From positions 1,772,501 to 1,836,500 of the forward strand of contig NZ_CP019437.1 of NCBI RefSeq assembly GCF_001940525.2: a stretch of 64,000 nucleotides of DNA, written 5' to 3'. Shown here piece after piece: positions 53,501 through 62,378 of the stretch. A program made the position numbers and the translations under genes. Position 1 is the stretch's first letter. Each line of letters begins with the position of its first letter. This stretch comes from Thioclava nitratireducens (GTDB taxonomy: Bacteria > Pseudomonadota > Alphaproteobacteria > Rhodobacterales > Rhodobacteraceae). A model generated the notes under the pieces. The model did no database searches. It had not been told where the DNA came from and saw only the letters and a list, made by a program, of their open reading frames with translations.

Positions 53501-54628
53501 ATGACCAAGTTCAGCTTCACCCTCAAGGCCACCGACGGCGCGGCGCGCACCGGGACGATTTCGACTCCGCGCGGCGAGATCCGTACGCCGGCTTTCATGC
53601 CCGTGGGTACCGCCGCCACCGTGAAGGCGATGATGCCCGAAAGCGTGGCCGCGACCGGCGCGGATATTCTGCTGGGCAATACCTACCATCTGATGCTGCG
53701 CCCCGGTGCAGAGCGCGTGGCGCGTCTGGGCGGGCTGCATAAGTTCATGAACTGGGACAAGCCGATCCTGACCGACTCCGGCGGGTTCCAAGTGATGAGC
53801 CTCGCGAGCTTGCGCAAGCTGACCGAGGAAGGCGTGACCTTTGCCTCCCATGTCGATGGCTCGAAACATATGCTCTCGCCCGAACGCTCGATGGAGATTC
53901 AGAAGCTCTTGGGCTCGGACATCGTGATGTGCTTCGACGAGTGTCCCGCGCTGCCTGCGACCGAGGAAGAAGTGGCCAAATCCATGCGCCTCTCGATGCG
54001 GTGGGCGCAGCGCTCACGTGACGCCTTCGGTGACCGTCCGGGTCATGCGCTGTTCGGCATCCAGCAGGGCGGCGTGACGCGTGAGCTTCGCGAGGAAAGT
54101 GCCGAGAAACTCAAGGAGATCGGCTTCGAGGGCTACGCGGTCGGCGGCCTCGCCGTGGGCGAGGGGCAGGAGGCGATGTTCGGCGTGCTCGACTATGCGC
54201 CCGGCATGCTGCCGCAAGACAAACCCCGCTACCTTATGGGCGTCGGCAAACCCGATGATATCGTGGGCGCGGTCGAACGCGGCATCGACATGATGGATTG
54301 CGTGCTGCCGTCGCGCTCGGGGCGCACGGGTCAGGCCTGGACCCGCCGCGGTCAGGTGAACATCAAGAACGCCCGCCATGCCGACGACCCGCGCCCCTTG
54401 GACGAGGCTTGCACATGCCCCGCCTGCTCGAACTATTCGCGCGCCTATCTGCACCACGTCTTCCGCTCCGGCGAGATGATCTCGGGGATGCTGCTCACTT
54501 GGCACAACCTGCATTACTATCAGGAACTGATGGCGGGCCTGCGCGCGGCGATCGACGAGGGGGCGCTGGCGCGCTTCGTCTCGGAATTCCACGAGACCCG
54601 CGCGATGGGCGATATCGAGCCGCTCTGA
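53501..54628 (+). CDS. tgt: tRNA-guanine transglycosylase
   Basis: The protein has 375 aa from the ATG at 53501 (AAGGAG). The nucleophile and substrate loops are present ([11 protein letters not shown]; Asp in [10 protein letters not shown]), and the zinc site [16 protein letters not shown] (CxCxxC...H). It replaces guanine-34 by preQ1 in queuosine tRNAs. It converges on the hemolysin III gene with a 7-base gap. Confidence 0.97.
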   Translation: MTKFSFTLKATDGAARTGTISTPRGEIRTPAFMPVGTAATVKAMMPESVAATGADILLGNTYHLMLRPGAERVARLGGLHKFMNWDKPILTDSGGFQVMSLASLRKLTEEGVTFASHVDGSKHMLSPERSMEIQKLLGSDIVMCFDECPALPATEEEVAKSMRLSMRWAQRSRDAFGDRPGHALFGIQQGGVTRELREESAEKLKEIGFEGYAVGGLAVGEGQEAMFGVLDYAPGMLPQDKPRYLMGVGKPDDIVGAVERGIDMMDCVLPSRSGRTGQAWTRRGQVNIKNARHADDPRPLDEACTCPACSNYSRAYLHHVFRSGEMISGMLLTWHNLHYYQELMAGLRAAIDEGALARFVSEFHETRAMGDIEPL

Positions 54629-54635
54629 ACCCCGC

Positions 54636-55277
54636 TCAGTGCGAGATCACGATCACCGCGGCGTAATGCGTCGCGGCTGCGGCCAGCACATGGCCGTGCC
54701 AGATCGCGCGCGAGAAGGGGATGCGTTCGGTCTGGTAGAAGATCACGCCGACCGTATAGGTCAGCCCGCCCACGACCAGCAGGATCAGCGCGGGCAAGGG
54801 CAGGGCCACGATCAACGGCCACATCGCGATCATCCCGAGCCAGCCCATCGCCAGATAGAGCCAGAACCCCGTGCGCTCCGCGCGGTGGAAGAAGCCGAGC
54901 TTCATCACGATGCCGAAGGTCGCGAGCGCCCAGACCGTCGCGGTCAGCGCCCAGCCTGCGACACCGCCGAGGCCGATCAGCGCCATCGGCGTGTATGTGC
55001 CTGCAATCAGTAGATAAATCGCCGCGTGGTCGAAGCGCCGCAACACCGCACGCGTCGGTGCATGCAGCGTCAGGTTATAGGCGGCCGAGAGCGAGAAAGA
55101 GGCGATCAGCCCCACCGAATAGACCGCAAGCGGCCAGACGCGCCCCGCAGGTGCTGCGAGCGAGGCCCAGACGATCAGCGCGCTTACGCCTGCCACGGCG
55201 AAAACGACGCCCAGAACATGGACGACGCCATCGGCGACATGTTCGCGAAAGCTGTGGCTCAATTGGTGGCGCGTCAT
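54636..55277 (-). CDS. Hemolysin III / PAQR family membrane protein
   Basis: The protein has 213 aa from the ATG at 55277 (GAGGGG site); ATG 55298 is an alternative with a badly placed site. Seven membrane helices with the PAQR motifs (ADGVVHVLGVVFAVAG; FDHAAIYLLIAGTYTP; HGHVLAAAATHYAAV) carry the conserved Asp/His metal triad. Despite the name, a hemolytic role is not established; relatives are probably lipid-active or receptor-like membrane hydrolases. Confidence 0.9.
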   Translation of the reverse strand: MTRHQLSHSFREHVADGVVHVLGVVFAVAGVSALIVWASLAAPAGRVWPLAVYSVGLIASFSLSAAYNLTLHAPTRAVLRRFDHAAIYLLIAGTYTPMALIGLGGVAGWALTATVWALATFGIVMKLGFFHRAERTGFWLYLAMGWLGMIAMWPLIVALPLPALILLVVGGLTYTVGVIFYQTERIPFSRAIWHGHVLAAAATHYAAVIVISH

Positions 55278-55387
55278 CGTGGTGATCCCCTCGGTCATCC
55301 TTTCAAGATAGCAACGATGAGGCGATCTCCCAAGCCGTGACGGAAAAAACGCTGGGTCACGAAGGGGCTCTGTGCCCGCGCGCTGGC

Positions 55388-55424
55388 GCCCCCCCCCAAG
55401 AGGATATATGCGCAAACCCGAAGG
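55388..55424. repeat. Degenerate family A repeat remnant
   Basis: CCCCCCCCCAAGAGGATATA then TGCGCAAACCCGAAG resembles the reverse form of family A (CCCCGGGATATTT, CCAAGCCGAAG) with several changes. The poly-C run also makes this a slippage-prone site. Confidence 0.4.
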
Positions 55425-55549
55425 CATTAACGAGAATTCAACTAATTCGCGGCGATAAACGAAGCACGGTACAGGCGGGGACGCCGATGACCGTCAAGAC
55501 CGACGGCACCCGGCGCGACCGGTTCGGCCGCGCATCGGGTGCTCCCATC

Positions 55550-55611
55550 GGGCTTGTTCAAATATCCCGGGGGTGAGGGCGAAGCCCGAGGGGGTAGAGC
55601 CCCCTCATTCT
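55550..55611. repeat. Family A intergenic repeat
   Basis: GGGCTTGTTCAAATATCCCG then GGGGTGAGGGCGAAGCCCGA and GGGGGTAGAGCCCCCTC, in the gap 55278-55662. A GCCGGCG-rich stretch like family C follows. Nothing else is recognisable in this 385-base gap. Confidence 0.75.
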
Positions 55612-55662
55612 CTGACGTTTGCCGCGGTCCGGCGCCGGCGAGGGCAGCGCCCCCAGATATGC

Positions 55663-56481
55663 TCAGATGCCGTCGCCGACGAAGGCCTTCTCGACCACAT
55701 ATTCGCGGGGCTCGGAATTCGCGCCTTCGCGCAGGCCGAACCCTTCGAGCACCGCCATCACGTCCTTGTTGAAGGCGAGCGAGCCGCAGACCATCGCGCG
55801 GTCGGTCTCGGGGTTCATCGGCTCGAGGCCGAGATCCTTGAACACCTTGCCGTTCTCGAGATTGTCGGTGATCCGGCCCATATGGGGGGATTCCTCGCGA
55901 GTCGTGGTCGGGTAATATTTCAGCTTGCCCTCGACCATCTCGCCGATCAGCGGATCGTTGATCAGGTTCTCGACCAGCTGCCGGCCATATTCCAGTTCGG
56001 CGACGGTCCGGCAGGTATGCATCATGATGACCTCGTCGAACTTGTCGTAGGTCTCGGGGTCGCGCATCAGCGAGGCGAAGGGCGCGATGCCGGTGCCGGT
56101 GGCGAGGAACCACACGCGCTTGCCGGGCAGCAGCGCGTCATGGACCAGCGTGCCCACGGGCTTCGGACGCAGGATGATCTGGTCGCCCACATTGATATGC
56201 TGCAGCTTCGAGGTCAGCGGGCCGTCGGGCACCTTGATCGAGTAGAATTCCAGCTCCTCGTCCCAGTTCGGCGAGGCGATGGAATAGGCGCGCAGCAGCG
56301 GTTTGCCATTGTCGCCCATCAGTCCGATCATCACGAATTCACCCGAGCGGAAGCGCAGGGATTGCGGCCGCGTCACGCGGAAGGAAAACAGCCGGTCCGT
56401 CCAGTGGGTCACTTCGGTCACGGTCTGCGCGTCGGGCAGGGTTTTCACCTTGGGGATCTCGGTCACGGCGCTCTCGTTCAT
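55663..56481 (-). CDS. fpr: Ferredoxin-NADP reductase
   Basis: The protein has 272 aa from the ATG at 56481; ATG 56487 is also possible. FRSGEFVMIGL, the FAD motif RAYSIASP, the NADP site ATGTGIAPFASLM and the C-terminal VEKAFVGDGI fit the bacterial Fpr type. It probably passes electrons from NADPH to ferredoxin or flavodoxin. It lies 145 bases downstream of the sulfate-reduction genes on the same strand and may feed the sulfite reductase, since no CysJ flavoprotein is present. Confidence 0.95.
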   Translation of the reverse strand: MNESAVTEIPKVKTLPDAQTVTEVTHWTDRLFSFRVTRPQSLRFRSGEFVMIGLMGDNGKPLLRAYSIASPNWDEELEFYSIKVPDGPLTSKLQHINVGDQIILRPKPVGTLVHDALLPGKRVWFLATGTGIAPFASLMRDPETYDKFDEVIMMHTCRTVAELEYGRQLVENLINDPLIGEMVEGKLKYYPTTTREESPHMGRITDNLENGKVFKDLGLEPMNPETDRAMVCGSLAFNKDVMAVLEGFGLREGANSEPREYVVEKAFVGDGI

Positions 56482-56626
56482 TGTCATATCTCTCTCGGGC
56501 CGGGGCAGGCGCCTCGGTCTGGCAAATATGCAGATCGGATACAGCTTGCGTCAGCGCTGGCCCTTGATCTGGCTCAATTGCCGGTCACGGGTGGGGTTTA
56601 TCGGATATCGGATGCGGGCGAAAGCC

Positions 56627-56998
56627 TCAGCCGGCAAGCCGCGCGCGGTAGTCATGCGCGGCCCAGTCGGCGCGGAAGAGCCATTGCGCCTGCGGTTGGC
56701 GCTCGGCCAGCTCCGGTGGGATTTCGACCTCGTCAAAGCCGACGCGCCGCGCCATCGCGTATTGATCCGCGATCAGCGGGCCCGCCGCGCGCAGCCGGCC
56801 GGAATAGCCGAGCGCACGGATGCGGCGCGCCAGCGAGAAGCCACGCCCGTCCGAGAAGGTCGGGAACAGGACGCGGATCATCTCGGCGCCGTCGATCAGC
56901 GCGGGCAGGTATCCCGCATCGGTCTCCGGCGCGATATCGAGGCTCGCCCCGGTGAAGTCATCCTCGTGGAAGCCGTCGTCGCGAACGATCACGCTCAT
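56627..56998 (-). CDS. DUF934 protein of the sulfate-reduction operon
   Basis: The protein has 123 aa. IRVLFPTFSDGRGFSLARRIRALGYSGRLRAAG and the ADQYAMARRVGFDEVEIP blocks define DUF934, found next to cysI/cysH in many alpha- and betaproteobacteria. Function is not known. It overlaps cysH by four bases (ATGA). Confidence 0.92.
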   Translation of the reverse strand: MSVIVRDDGFHEDDFTGASLDIAPETDAGYLPALIDGAEMIRVLFPTFSDGRGFSLARRIRALGYSGRLRAAGPLIADQYAMARRVGFDEVEIPPELAERQPQAQWLFRADWAAHDYRARLAG

Positions 56999-57765
56999 GC
57001 CACATTCTCCTTGTTCTCAATCACTTGGCCCTCACTGTTCACACGTACGGCCTTGCCGCCGATGAAGTGGATGCCGCATTCGGTCTTGGCGGCGCCGCGC
57101 CAGCGGCCCGCGCGTTCGTCCTCGCCCGGTTTCACAGGCGAGGTGCAGGGCGCGCAGCCGATCGAGGGATAGCCTTGCGCCACGAGCGGGTGGCGCGGCA
57201 GGCGGTTCTCGACCATGTAATCCTGCACATCCTGCTTGTCCCAATGGGCGAGCGGGTTGATCTTCATCCGCGCCTCGGTCTCGACCTCGAAGAAGTCGAG
57301 CGCCGCGCGCTGGCCGCCCTGAAAGCGTTTGCGCCCGGTGATCCAGGCGTCATAGCCCGAGAGCGCGTTTTCCAGCGGCACCGTCTTGCGCAGTGTGCAG
57401 CAGGCATCGGTGCTGTACTGGTGCAAAGTTCCATCCGGATCGTCGCGGGCGATCGCGGCCCGATCGGCCTGGATCACCTGCACATTCGTCAGGCCCAGCT
57501 TGTGCGCGACGTCGCGCTGATAGGCGAGCGTCTCAGGAAACAGCATCTGCGTGTCGATGAACAGCACCGGCGTGCCGGGCGCGATCACCGAGACCATATG
57601 CAAGAGCACCACCGACTCCGCCCCGAAGGAGGAGACCAGCGCGACTTCGCCCACGTCAGCGTCCCGCAACGCCCGCTCCATCACCGCGGTCGCGGCGTGG
57701 TGGCGGTAGCGTTCGTTCAGCCCGGCGACGCGCGTTGCGATATCCGGGCGATCATTGAGCGGCAT
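56995..57765 (-). CDS. cysH: Phosphoadenylyl/adenylyl-sulfate reductase
   Basis: The protein has 256 aa from the ATG at 57765. SSFGAESVVLLHM is the sulfate-nucleotide P-loop. Two Cys pairs, DACCTLRK and GCAPCT, build the 4Fe-4S cluster typical of APS-specific assimilatory reductases, and ECGIHF carries the catalytic Cys. It reduces activated sulfate to sulfite with thioredoxin. The start overlaps the end of cysI by 14 bases, a strong sign of co-translation. Confidence 0.96.
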   Translation of the reverse strand: MPLNDRPDIATRVAGLNERYRHHAATAVMERALRDADVGEVALVSSFGAESVVLLHMVSVIAPGTPVLFIDTQMLFPETLAYQRDVAHKLGLTNVQVIQADRAAIARDDPDGTLHQYSTDACCTLRKTVPLENALSGYDAWITGRKRFQGGQRAALDFFEVETEARMKINPLAHWDKQDVQDYMVENRLPRHPLVAQGYPSIGCAPCTSPVKPGEDERAGRWRGAAKTECGIHFIGGKAVRVNSEGQVIENKENVA

Positions 57766-59419
57766 GGCGTTGAGCCTCTGCATAGAGCGCCTCTTTGAAC
57801 GGGTCCGGGCCAAGGCGACGCAGCGTTTCGAGGAAGCTCTCGGTCGCGTTTTCGCGCAGTTCGAGATAGGCACGCAGCAGACGCTCCAGCGCGGGGATCA
57901 CCTCCGTATAGGCAAAGCCGGGGCCAGCGCGCTCGCCAAGCGCCATCGTCTCGGTCGCGTCGCCGCCAAGCGTGATCTGGTAGTTCTCCACGCCCGCGCG
58001 GTCGAGACCGAGGATGCCGATATGGCCCAGATGGTGGTGACCGCAGGCGTTGATGCAGCCCGAAATCTTGATCTTGAGCGCACCGATCTCCTGCTCCAGC
58101 CCGAGGTCGCGGAAATGGGTCGCAATCTGCTGTGCCAGCGGGATCGAGCGGGCCGTGGCCAGCGCGCAGTAATCCATGCCGGGGCAGGCGATGATATCCG
58201 AGGTCAGGCCGATATTCGCAGTCGCGAGGCCGCCCTTGCGCAGGGCCTCGAACAGCGCGGGCAGATCGGCCTTCGCGATATGCGGCAGGATCACGTTCTG
58301 CTCGTGGCTGATGCGCAGCTCCGACTGGCCGTAGCGTTCGGCAAGCTCCGCCAACAGGCGCATCTGGTCCGAGGTGGCATCGCCCGGAGGCGCGCCGTGA
58401 TCCTTCAGGCTTACCGTGACGACCGCGTAATCGGGGTTGTGGTGGGGCGAGACCGAGCGCGCGGCCCAGTCGCGCAGCAGCGCATCGACATTGAGCGCGG
58501 CTTCGAAGCTTTCGCTCTCCCGCGCGGGCAGCACGGGCGGGGCGAATTGCGCCTTGAGATCGGCGAGGATCGCCTGATCGGCACCTTTGAAGGCCGCGCG
58601 GCGGGCCGGGAATTCGGCCTCGACCATCTCGGAAAACGTCTCGATTCCAAGCTCATGCACGGTGATCTTGATGCGTGCCTTATACTTGTTGTCGCGCCGG
58701 CCTGCGAGGTTCCAGGCCGCTACGATCGACTCCAGATAGGGCAGCAGATCGGCCACTGGCAGGAAGCTGCGCAGTTCCTTCGCGATCATCGGGGTGCGGC
58801 CAAGACCGCCGCCGACGAAGACCTGAAAACCGATCTCGCCCTCGCGCTCGACCACTTGCAGGCCGACATCGTGGCCGCGGATCGCGGCGCGGTCGGCGCG
58901 CGCGCCATTGATCGCGATCTTGAACTTGCGCGGCAGGAACTGGAATTCCGGATGGTCGGTGGACCATTGGCGGATCAACTCCGCATAGGGGCGCGGATCG
59001 GCGATCTCGTCGGCGGCGGCGCCCGCGAAGGCGTCCGTCGTCGTGTTGCGGATCGCGTTGCCCGAGGTCTGGATCGCGTGCATGCCGACATCGGCCAGCG
59101 CGTCGATCATGTCCGGCACATCGACCAGCTTCGGCCAGTTGAACTGGATGTTCTGGCGCGTCGTGAAATGCCCATAGCCGCGATCCCAGACATCTGCGAT
59201 CTTGGCGAGCTGGCACATTTGCCGCGCGTTGATCGTGCCATAGGGGATCGCCACGCGCAGCATGTAGGCGTGCAGCTGCAGATAGAGCCCGTTCATCAGG
59301 CGCAGCGGCTTGAACTCGTCTTCGGTCAGGCTGCCGTCGAGGCGGCGCGCGACCTGATGGCGAAACTGCTCGGCGCGCGCGCGGACGGCGGCGCGGTCGA
59401 AATCGCTGGGTTGGAACAT
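57752..59419 (-). CDS. cysI: Nitrite/sulfite reductase hemoprotein
   Basis: The protein has 555 aa. Two ferredoxin-like halves precede the siroheme/4Fe-4S site CPGMDYCALA and CINACGHHHLG. YGHFTTRQNIQFNWP and AIQTSGNAIRNTTTDAFAG are conserved siroheme-enzyme blocks. In this operon it should reduce sulfite to sulfide. Its electron donor is probably ferredoxin. Confidence 0.95.
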   Translation of the reverse strand: MFQPSDFDRAAVRARAEQFRHQVARRLDGSLTEDEFKPLRLMNGLYLQLHAYMLRVAIPYGTINARQMCQLAKIADVWDRGYGHFTTRQNIQFNWPKLVDVPDMIDALADVGMHAIQTSGNAIRNTTTDAFAGAAADEIADPRPYAELIRQWSTDHPEFQFLPRKFKIAINGARADRAAIRGHDVGLQVVEREGEIGFQVFVGGGLGRTPMIAKELRSFLPVADLLPYLESIVAAWNLAGRRDNKYKARIKITVHELGIETFSEMVEAEFPARRAAFKGADQAILADLKAQFAPPVLPARESESFEAALNVDALLRDWAARSVSPHHNPDYAVVTVSLKDHGAPPGDATSDQMRLLAELAERYGQSELRISHEQNVILPHIAKADLPALFEALRKGGLATANIGLTSDIIACPGMDYCALATARSIPLAQQIATHFRDLGLEQEIGALKIKISGCINACGHHHLGHIGILGLDRAGVENYQITLGGDATETMALGERAGPGFAYTEVIPALERLLRAYLELRENATESFLETLRRLGPDPFKEALYAEAQRHAAQ

Positions 59420-59422
59420 GGA

Positions 59423-59710
59423 TCAGCTCCCGGGTAGCTCGATGGAAGGGCCGGAGGCGCGGAAGGCCTCGCGGAAATGCGCGGGCTCGGGGCCATTCGG
59501 GCCAAGCGTGGCGGGCGCGAGATAGGCGCCGACGACTTTGTCGGGCTGCGCATTGGCCAGATCGAGCCACATCTCGGCAATCACCGGATCGTCGAGGAAA
59601 GCGGCGTCGCTCAGGCGCAGAACCCATTGGCCCGCGTCGTTCATGTAGACGACATGGCCTTCGCGCAGATCGTTGGCGCTGATCACGCCGGGGATGAATT
59701 TCTTGCTCAT
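59423..59710 (-). CDS. DUF2849 protein of the sulfate-reduction operon
   Basis: The protein has 95 aa from the ATG at 59710 and overlaps the cobA stop (ATGA). VISANDLREGHVVYMNDAGQWVLRLSDAAFLDD is the DUF2849 signature. The family is small, soluble and always near cysI; its role is unknown but likely linked to sulfite reductase assembly or activity. Confidence 0.9.
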   Translation of the reverse strand: MSKKFIPGVISANDLREGHVVYMNDAGQWVLRLSDAAFLDDPVIAEMWLDLANAQPDKVVGAYLAPATLGPNGPEPAHFREAFRASGPSIELPGS

Positions 59711-60459
59711 AGCGCGACCTCCTTCAGGGCGATGCGGGCGTCGCGCGGGGCGAGGCCCAGCAGGATCACGGCGGGGCCCTTGGCCTCGGCGGTAACGGTG
59801 GGCAGGGTGGCGAGCGTCGCGGGGCGGATCACCTGATCGGCGCGCGAAGCGTTCTCGACCACGCAGGCCGGGGTCGCGGGGGAGGCGCCATGCATCATCA
59901 GGCGCCCTTGCACGTAGCGGGCCGCGCGCTTGCCCATGTAGATCGCCGCGACCGCGCCGGGACGAGCGAGCGCCGTCCAATCCTGTTCGGCGAGCCCGTC
60001 GGCGTCATGGCCGGTGAGCAGGCGCAGCTCGCGATTGCGGCCGCGTTCGGTAAGGCTCTGGCCGAGCGATGCGGCGGCGGCGGAAGCGGCGGTGATGCCC
60101 GGCAGCACGCGATAGGCGATTCCGGCCGCGTCGAGCGCGTCCAGCTCTTCGCCCAGCCGCCCGAACACACCCGGATCGCCGGATTTCAGGCGGAGCACCC
60201 GCTGCCCCTCGCGCGCGAGGCGGACGATCAGGTCCGAGATGTCGCTTTGCTTCATCGAGGGGCCGAAACCGGTCTTGCCGGTCTCGATCAACTTCGCCTG
60301 CGGACCTGCAAGTGCGAGCACCTCGGCGCTCACCAGCGTGTCGTGCAGGATGACATCGGCGCACGTCATCTCGCGCAGCACCGCCACGGTCAGCAGGTCC
60401 GGGTCGCCCGGACCTGCGCCGGCAAGGGTCACCTGGGTCTGAGTTTCGAGAGTTTCCAT
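59707..60459 (-). CDS. cobA: Uroporphyrinogen-III C-methyltransferase
   Basis: The protein has 250 aa. VTLAGAGPGDPDLLTVAVLRE, VILHDTLVS, LKSGDPGVFGRLGEE and PGITAASAAAASLG are SUMT motifs. It makes precorrin-2 for siroheme, which the neighbouring CysI needs. It lacks the dehydrogenase/ferrochelatase half of full CysG. GAGGAG precedes the ATG. It is the first gene of the operon, divergent from an Lrp regulator. Confidence 0.95.
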   Translation of the reverse strand: METLETQTQVTLAGAGPGDPDLLTVAVLREMTCADVILHDTLVSAEVLALAGPQAKLIETGKTGFGPSMKQSDISDLIVRLAREGQRVLRLKSGDPGVFGRLGEELDALDAAGIAYRVLPGITAASAAAASLGQSLTERGRNRELRLLTGHDADGLAEQDWTALARPGAVAAIYMGKRAARYVQGRLMMHGASPATPACVVENASRADQVIRPATLATLPTVTAEAKGPAVILLGLAPRDARIALKEVAL

Positions 60460-60532
60460 GTCACGCTCCTCGTCTGCGTCTTGAGCGTTAATATAGGAAA
60501 ATGTTCTCGTTTTTGGCTATATGCCCTTGCCA

Positions 60533-60553
60533 ATAAGGACATTTGTTCCTTAT
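60533..60553. promoter_or_regulatory. Dyad operator in the cobA-lrp gap
   Basis: ATAAGGA (60533-60539) and TCCTTAT (60547-60553) form a perfect 7 bp dyad around CATTTGT. A similar, less regular site, AGGAAAATGTTCT, lies at about 60495-60507. The 141-base gap is AT-rich. These are good candidates for binding by the adjacent Lrp-type regulator. Confidence 0.55.
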
Positions 60554-60600
60554 GAATTTGATGGGAGTAACAATCTTCTTTCTATCGGAGGGAAATCGGA

Positions 60601-61062
60601 ATGGCGGTGCAGATCGACGAGCTGGATCGGAAAATCCTCGCGGAGCTACAGGACGATGCGAGCCAGTCGCTCGACGAAATCGCGCGGAAAACAGGCTCTT
60701 CCAAGACCCCGGTCTGGAACCGGATTCGCAAATTGCGCACGGCGGGGGTGATCGGAAAGCAGACCGCGATCCTCGATCCCGAGGCGCTTGGGTTCGATGC
60801 CTGTTTCTTCGTGCTGATCCGAACGTCCGAGCACGAGGCCGAATGGCAGGACAAGTTCCTCGCCACCCTGCGCGCGCGCCCCGAGGTGATGGAAGCGCAC
60901 CGCCTTGCCGGCGATATCGACTACATCCTGAAAGTGCGGGTCGAGAATGCGCGCGCCTATGACCGCTTCTATCAGGCGCTGATCTCGGAAGTGAAAATTC
61001 ACAACGTCACGGCGCTTCTGTCGATGGAAGAGCTGAAATCCACCACCGCACTGCCGCTGTGA
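60601..61062 (+). CDS. Lrp/AsnC family regulator next to the sulfate-reduction operon
   Basis: The protein has 153 aa. The N-terminal helix-turn-helix ([26 protein letters not shown], then SKTPVWNRIRKLRTAGVIG) precedes a RAM domain (FDACFFVLIRT, then HRLAGDIDYILKV). It probably controls the divergent cobA-cys operon in response to a sulfur amino acid; this is inferred from position and the dyads between them. GGAGGG lies upstream of the ATG. It converges on the P450 gene with a 4-base gap. Confidence 0.93.
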   Translation: MAVQIDELDRKILAELQDDASQSLDEIARKTGSSKTPVWNRIRKLRTAGVIGKQTAILDPEALGFDACFFVLIRTSEHEAEWQDKFLATLRARPEVMEAHRLAGDIDYILKVRVENARAYDRFYQALISEVKIHNVTALLSMEELKSTTALPL

Positions 61063-61066
61063 GCGA

Positions 61067-62257
61067 TCAGCGCTTGGTGTAGGTGGTCTCCAGCTTCTCC
61101 AGCCCGTGGAAATGGTAGAGATCGGCGTAATAAGGGCGGCGCGGCAGATCGAGCCCCTGTAGCCGCTCCATCAGAATCGGCAGCGCGAGTTTCAACTCCA
61201 GCCGGGCCAGCGGCGCGCCGATGCAGAAATGCGCCCCCGCGCCGAAACTGAAATTGATGCGCACCGGGCGGGACGGGTCGAAGGCGCTCGGATCGTCCCA
61301 AGCCGACGGGTCGCGGTTCGCACCGGCGAGTAGCAGCCCGATCCGTTCGCCTTTCCGCAGCATTTGCCCCTGAAACTCCATGTCCTCGTAGAGCCATCGC
61401 GTGAACAAGTGCAGCGGCGGATCGAAACGCAGAAGTTCCTCTACCGTGCCGTCTATCCGCTCTGGCTCCAGCCAATGCGGCGCGACGGTCTGCTCGACGA
61501 GGGTCTTCACGCTGTTGCCGATCTGGTGGACGGTCGCCTCGTGACCCGCGTTCAGGAGCAGGATCACGGTGGAAATCAGCTCGTCGCGGCTCAGGTGAAC
61601 GCCTTCCTCCTCGACCGCGATCAGTTCCGAGATCAGATCGTCGCCGGGCGCTTTGCGGCGGGTCTCGATCAGATCCCCGAGATACTCCGCGAATTCCGCT
61701 GAGGCCCGCGCCGCGTCTTCTTCGAGGCTGATGTCGCGGCGGGCCTGATACATCTGCACCATCGCGTTCGACCACGCGAGAAGCTTGTCGGCATCCTTCT
61801 CCGGCACGCCCAGAAGCCGAGCAATCACGATCACCGGAAGGGGTTTCGCGAAATGCTCCAGCAGGTCGCAGCCGCCCTCGGGCAGTTCGTCGACCAGCCG
61901 GTGGCAGAGTGTCGCGATCTCGTCCTCCATGCCTGCGATCCGGCGCGGAGTGAAGGCCTTCGTCACCAGCTTGCGCAGGCGGGTGTGGGTCGGCGCCTCC
62001 AACTCCAGCATCGAATGACGTTCGATCGCATAGAAGGGCTCGAGATGCTTCGGAACCTCCACCGCGTGTTCTGGCGGGGCTTCGCGCCCCAACCGCCGGT
62101 CCCGCAGCGCCGCGCCGACGATCGCGGCGCGCGCAGTCACGTGAAACCCGTATTCGGGCCATTGAACGAGAGGCGCGCCTTGACGCACGCGGTCATAGAA
62201 CGGGTAAGGGTTCTGCACGAAATCTGGGTCGAGCGGGGATTGGGAAAGGGTCTGCAT
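61067..62257 (-). CDS. Cytochrome P450
   Basis: The protein has 396 aa from the ATG at 62257 (GGAG). The heme Cys345 lies in FSFGAGAHFCIGAPLARLE, the ExxR pair is at Glu274/Arg277, and the oxygen-activating I-helix reads NAGHEATVH. This is a soluble class I bacterial P450 that would need a ferredoxin and reductase. No partner gene or obvious substrate pathway is adjacent. The open frame extends 50 codons upstream without a ribosome site. Confidence 0.95.
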   Translation of the reverse strand: MQTLSQSPLDPDFVQNPYPFYDRVRQGAPLVQWPEYGFHVTARAAIVGAALRDRRLGREAPPEHAVEVPKHLEPFYAIERHSMLELEAPTHTRLRKLVTKAFTPRRIAGMEDEIATLCHRLVDELPEGGCDLLEHFAKPLPVIVIARLLGVPEKDADKLLAWSNAMVQMYQARRDISLEEDAARASAEFAEYLGDLIETRRKAPGDDLISELIAVEEEGVHLSRDELISTVILLLNAGHEATVHQIGNSVKTLVEQTVAPHWLEPERIDGTVEELLRFDPPLHLFTRWLYEDMEFQGQMLRKGERIGLLLAGANRDPSAWDDPSAFDPSRPVRINFSFGAGAHFCIGAPLARLELKLALPILMERLQGLDLPRRPYYADLYHFHGLEKLETTYTKR

Positions 62258-62378
62258 CGGCGCTCCGTTTGGACGGAGGCCAGATTGGGCAGAAGGCGCC
62301 GCGGGATGCAAGACCAAGCGAACACGCCGCCTTGCATTGCCGCGCCGTTGGTCGCAAGGAAAGGGCGGGAGAGTGCTG

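Noticed and set aside
55382..55400. Phase-variable poly-C tract
   Set aside because: The C-run is in a repeat remnant upstream of the hemolysin III gene, outside any coding frame and not placed to alter a promoter spacer that I can identify.
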